This document shows positions 33,791 to 35,392 of a stretch of DNA of 35,392 bases, in pieces. The translations under genes and the position numbers were made by a program. Positions within the stretch are counted from its first letter, which is position 1, and each line of letters starts with the position of its first letter. Source of the DNA: Anaerolineae bacterium (GTDB lineage: Bacteria > Chloroflexota > Anaerolineae > Aggregatilineales > Phototrophicaceae); contig JACSRP010000125.1 of NCBI GenBank assembly GCA_014879665.1, positions 1 through 35,392 of the forward strand, read 5' to 3'. Under the pieces are notes generated by a model. The model was not told the origin of the DNA. It saw only the letters and a list, made by a program, of their open reading frames with translations, and did no database searches.

Positions 33791-34684
33791 TTGCAACCAC
33801 TAATCGGCCTCATACGTACAATGCGTCCGCGTCAGTGGACGAAGAATGTCATCATTTACGCGGCACTGGTATTTGATGGCCAGATGTTTAATGGGGCAGC
33901 ATTTGCCCGGGTTACGCTCAGTTTTGTACTATTATGCTTGATTTCGAGCACAGTTTATATCGTCAATGATCTCGTAGATATTGAGAGTGATCGCCAGCAT
34001 CCCACGAAAAAAAATCGGGCGCTCCCGGCGGGCCAGCTTCCTATCTGGTTGGCAATTATTGGCGCCGTTGTCCTGCCAACGGCTTCTATTCTAATCGCGC
34101 TTACTTTCAGTGTGCCCTTTACTGCGGTACTGGTCATGTATCTCGGACTTCAGCTTCTTTATTCCTTCTGGCTGAAACATGTTGTTATTTTAGATGTTCT
34201 GGTGGTTGCCGCCGGCTTTGTGCTTCGGGTCACAGCCGGCGTTGTGGTGATTGAAGTGGCGCGGTTTTCGCCGTGGCTGTACGCTTGCACGGCATTGCTG
34301 GCGTTGTTCCTGATTATCGGCAAGCGCCGTCAGGAATTTTTGCAACTTGCCGATAAAGCAGGTTCAGTACGTGTAACCTTGCGGCAGTATAACTTGCCCT
34401 TGTTGGATGATATGTTGCGAATGGTGATGACCGGCACGCTTATAGCATATTTGCTTTATGCGATTGAAGAACCATCAGAATTGTTGCAAGGCACGAATCT
34501 GGCTTTATTGACCGTGCCTTTTGTAGTTTATGGTGTGTTTCGTTACTTGTATCTGATGCACGTCAAAGGTGATGGCAGCGCACCGGATGAGGTTTTGCTG
34601 AAAGACCGTCCGATTCAGCTAGCAATCCTGCTTTGGGGCGCCACGTTTGTACTGATCTTATACCTGCCCCATCTAAATATATGA
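33791..34684 (+). CDS. UbiA prenyltransferase, decaprenyl-phosphate phosphoribosyltransferase-like
   Basis: A 297-aa membrane enzyme with about eight helices. It opens with MRPRQWTKN and carries the metal/diphosphate motif NDLVDIESDRQHPTK plus LDVLVVAAGFVLRVTAG, which matches the mycobacterial DPPR synthase (Rv3806c) type rather than quinone prenyltransferases. That enzyme transfers phosphoribose from PRPP to polyprenyl phosphate, the first step to decaprenyl-phospho-arabinose. What sugar it would donate to in this organism is unknown. The start is a TTG with AAGG about 9 bases upstream; an ATG at 33821 is the alternative. Its stop overlaps mevalonate kinase (ATGA), linking it to lipid-carrier supply. 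Confidence 0.9.
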   Translation: MQPLIGLIRTMRPRQWTKNVIIYAALVFDGQMFNGAAFARVTLSFVLLCLISSTVYIVNDLVDIESDRQHPTKKNRALPAGQLPIWLAIIGAVVLPTASILIALTFSVPFTAVLVMYLGLQLLYSFWLKHVVILDVLVVAAGFVLRVTAGVVVIEVARFSPWLYACTALLALFLIIGKRRQEFLQLADKAGSVRVTLRQYNLPLLDDMLRMVMTGTLIAYLLYAIEEPSELLQGTNLALLTVPFVVYGVFRYLYLMHVKGDGSAPDEVLLKDRPIQLAILLWGATFVLILYLPHLNI

Positions 34685-35392
34685 GTTTTGAATTCTCGGC
34701 ACCCGCGAAGATTATTCTTTTCGGCGAACACGCCGTGGTTTACGGGCAGCCTGCGATTGCAGTGCCTGTGTCCAGCGTGCGTGTATACGCTGCTGCCTAT
34801 TTGTCGGATTGTTCGGGGTTGAGGATTCTTGCGCGGGATCTCAATCAGGAAATTCTCGTTACTTCGTCAGATGAACACTCGGATCAGTCGCCTCTTGCGT
34901 GGGTTGTTGGGCGCACGCTGCGGGAGTTTGGAATTTCTACGCTGTCGGGCGAAATTGATATACGATCTGAGATTCCGCTTGCTAGTGGTTTGGGAAGTGG
35001 CGCGGCAATTTCGGCTGTTCTGGTAAGATCGGTTGCCGCTTTAAGTGGTGTTCTGGTTAGGGATCAAGTGGTGAATTCTTTGGTATTTGAGGCAGAGAAG
35101 ATTTATCACGGTAATCCAAGTGGTGTGGACAATACTGTTATTGTTTTTGAGCGGGGTTTATTTTTCAGGCGTGAATTGCCTTTTGTTACAATGACTATGC
35201 GAAATAGATATGATTTTTTGATTGCAGATACAGGCGTGCGGGCTTCTACAAAAATTGCCGTTGACGGTGTGCGGCGGCTGTACGAACAAGAAACCGGGCG
35301 CACAACGCCTATCCTGGAAGAAATTGGAAGAATCACGACGGAAGCGCGTATGCTGCTAGAAGACGGCGAGGATCATCAGCAGCATGGCCAGG
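34681..35392 (+). CDS. mvk: Mevalonate kinase, partial (runs off the window end)
   Basis: The first 237 residues of a GHMP kinase that phosphorylates mevalonate. The reading frame is open to the last base. Motif 1 is PAKIILFGEHAVVYG (residues 8-22, with Lys10 and Glu16), motif 2 is the ATP loop PLASGLGSGAAIS (99-111), and the catalytic aspartate is Asp150 in GNPSGVDN, all as in archaeal and bacterial mevalonate kinases (about 300-320 aa, so roughly a quarter is missing). The ATG overlaps the prenyltransferase stop, so the two are translationally coupled. With the divergent decarboxylase it forms a mevalonate-pathway cluster; the remaining enzymes (HMG-CoA reductase, isopentenyl or phosphomevalonate kinase) may lie beyond the right edge. 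Confidence 0.93.
   Translation, partial: MSFEFSAPAKIILFGEHAVVYGQPAIAVPVSSVRVYAAAYLSDCSGLRILARDLNQEILVTSSDEHSDQSPLAWVVGRTLREFGISTLSGEIDIRSEIPLASGLGSGAAISAVLVRSVAALSGVLVRDQVVNSLVFEAEKIYHGNPSGVDNTVIVFERGLFFRRELPFVTMTMRNRYDFLIADTGVRASTKIAVDGVRRLYEQETGRTTPILEEIGRITTEARMLLEDGEDHQQHGQ

Noticed and set aside
1..35392. CRISPR array, rRNA or tRNA genes, insertion sequences
   Set aside because: No regularly spaced repeats, tRNA-like cloverleaf or T-loop signatures, rRNA core sequence or transposase was seen.

Overview
The window reads like a chromosomal segment of a member of the Chloroflexota, most likely an Anaerolineae-type bacterium. This is inferred from gene content, not from a marker gene: no rRNA or tRNA is present. 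The clues are a bacterial mevalonate-pathway cluster (mevalonate kinase, a diphosphomevalonate-decarboxylase-family enzyme and a UbiA-type phosphoribosyltransferase), an SqdB sulfolipid enzyme, a BMP-type nucleoside ABC importer, and many exported SH3b, LysM, LCP and L,D-transpeptidase wall proteins, with no outer-membrane genes. Base composition looks even throughout. There are 31 protein genes, densely packed, with many 4-base ATGA overlaps. No gap exceeds about 220 bases.

Left part (1-12 kb). A cytochrome P450 is translationally coupled to an M20 metallopeptidase. Facing them is a five-gene minus-strand operon: BMP substrate-binding protein, double-domain ATPase, two permeases, and an orphan protein resembling only the C-terminal part of the RarA/MgsA AAA+ ATPases. 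Divergent from it is an MTA/SAH-deaminase-like amidohydrolase, which together with the importer suggests purine nucleoside uptake and salvage. Next is a tyrosine recombinase whose promoter is overlapped by a perfect 12-8-12 inverted repeat with inner arms identical to those of loxP. This is the most striking feature of the window. A VUT-family queuosine-precursor transporter follows.

Middle (12-25 kb). A P-loop ATPase abuts a YigZ/IMPACT protein. Then come an LCP-family wall ligase, a stand-alone receiver protein, an SH3b protein and an L,D-transpeptidase. A hisZ-like/hisG pair converges on an operon of an APH-fold kinase and a HisD homologue that lacks expected metal-site residues. The pheA-asd-sqdB operon follows.

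Right part (26-35 kb). A SufR-like Fe-S regulator sits next to an IscA/ErpA A-type carrier with an extra Cys-rich tail. Then come wall proteins (SH3b, LysM-M23), a small SCP2 protein, a HEAT-repeat protein and a site-2 protease (RseP family). The window ends in the isoprenoid cluster: a decarboxylase gene divergent from the prenyltransferase, which overlaps a mevalonate kinase gene that runs off the end.

Several non-ATG starts (TTG, GTG) are supported by Shine-Dalgarno spacing. Strong stem-loop terminators separate convergent units at about 15.25, 27.3 and 30.15 kb.
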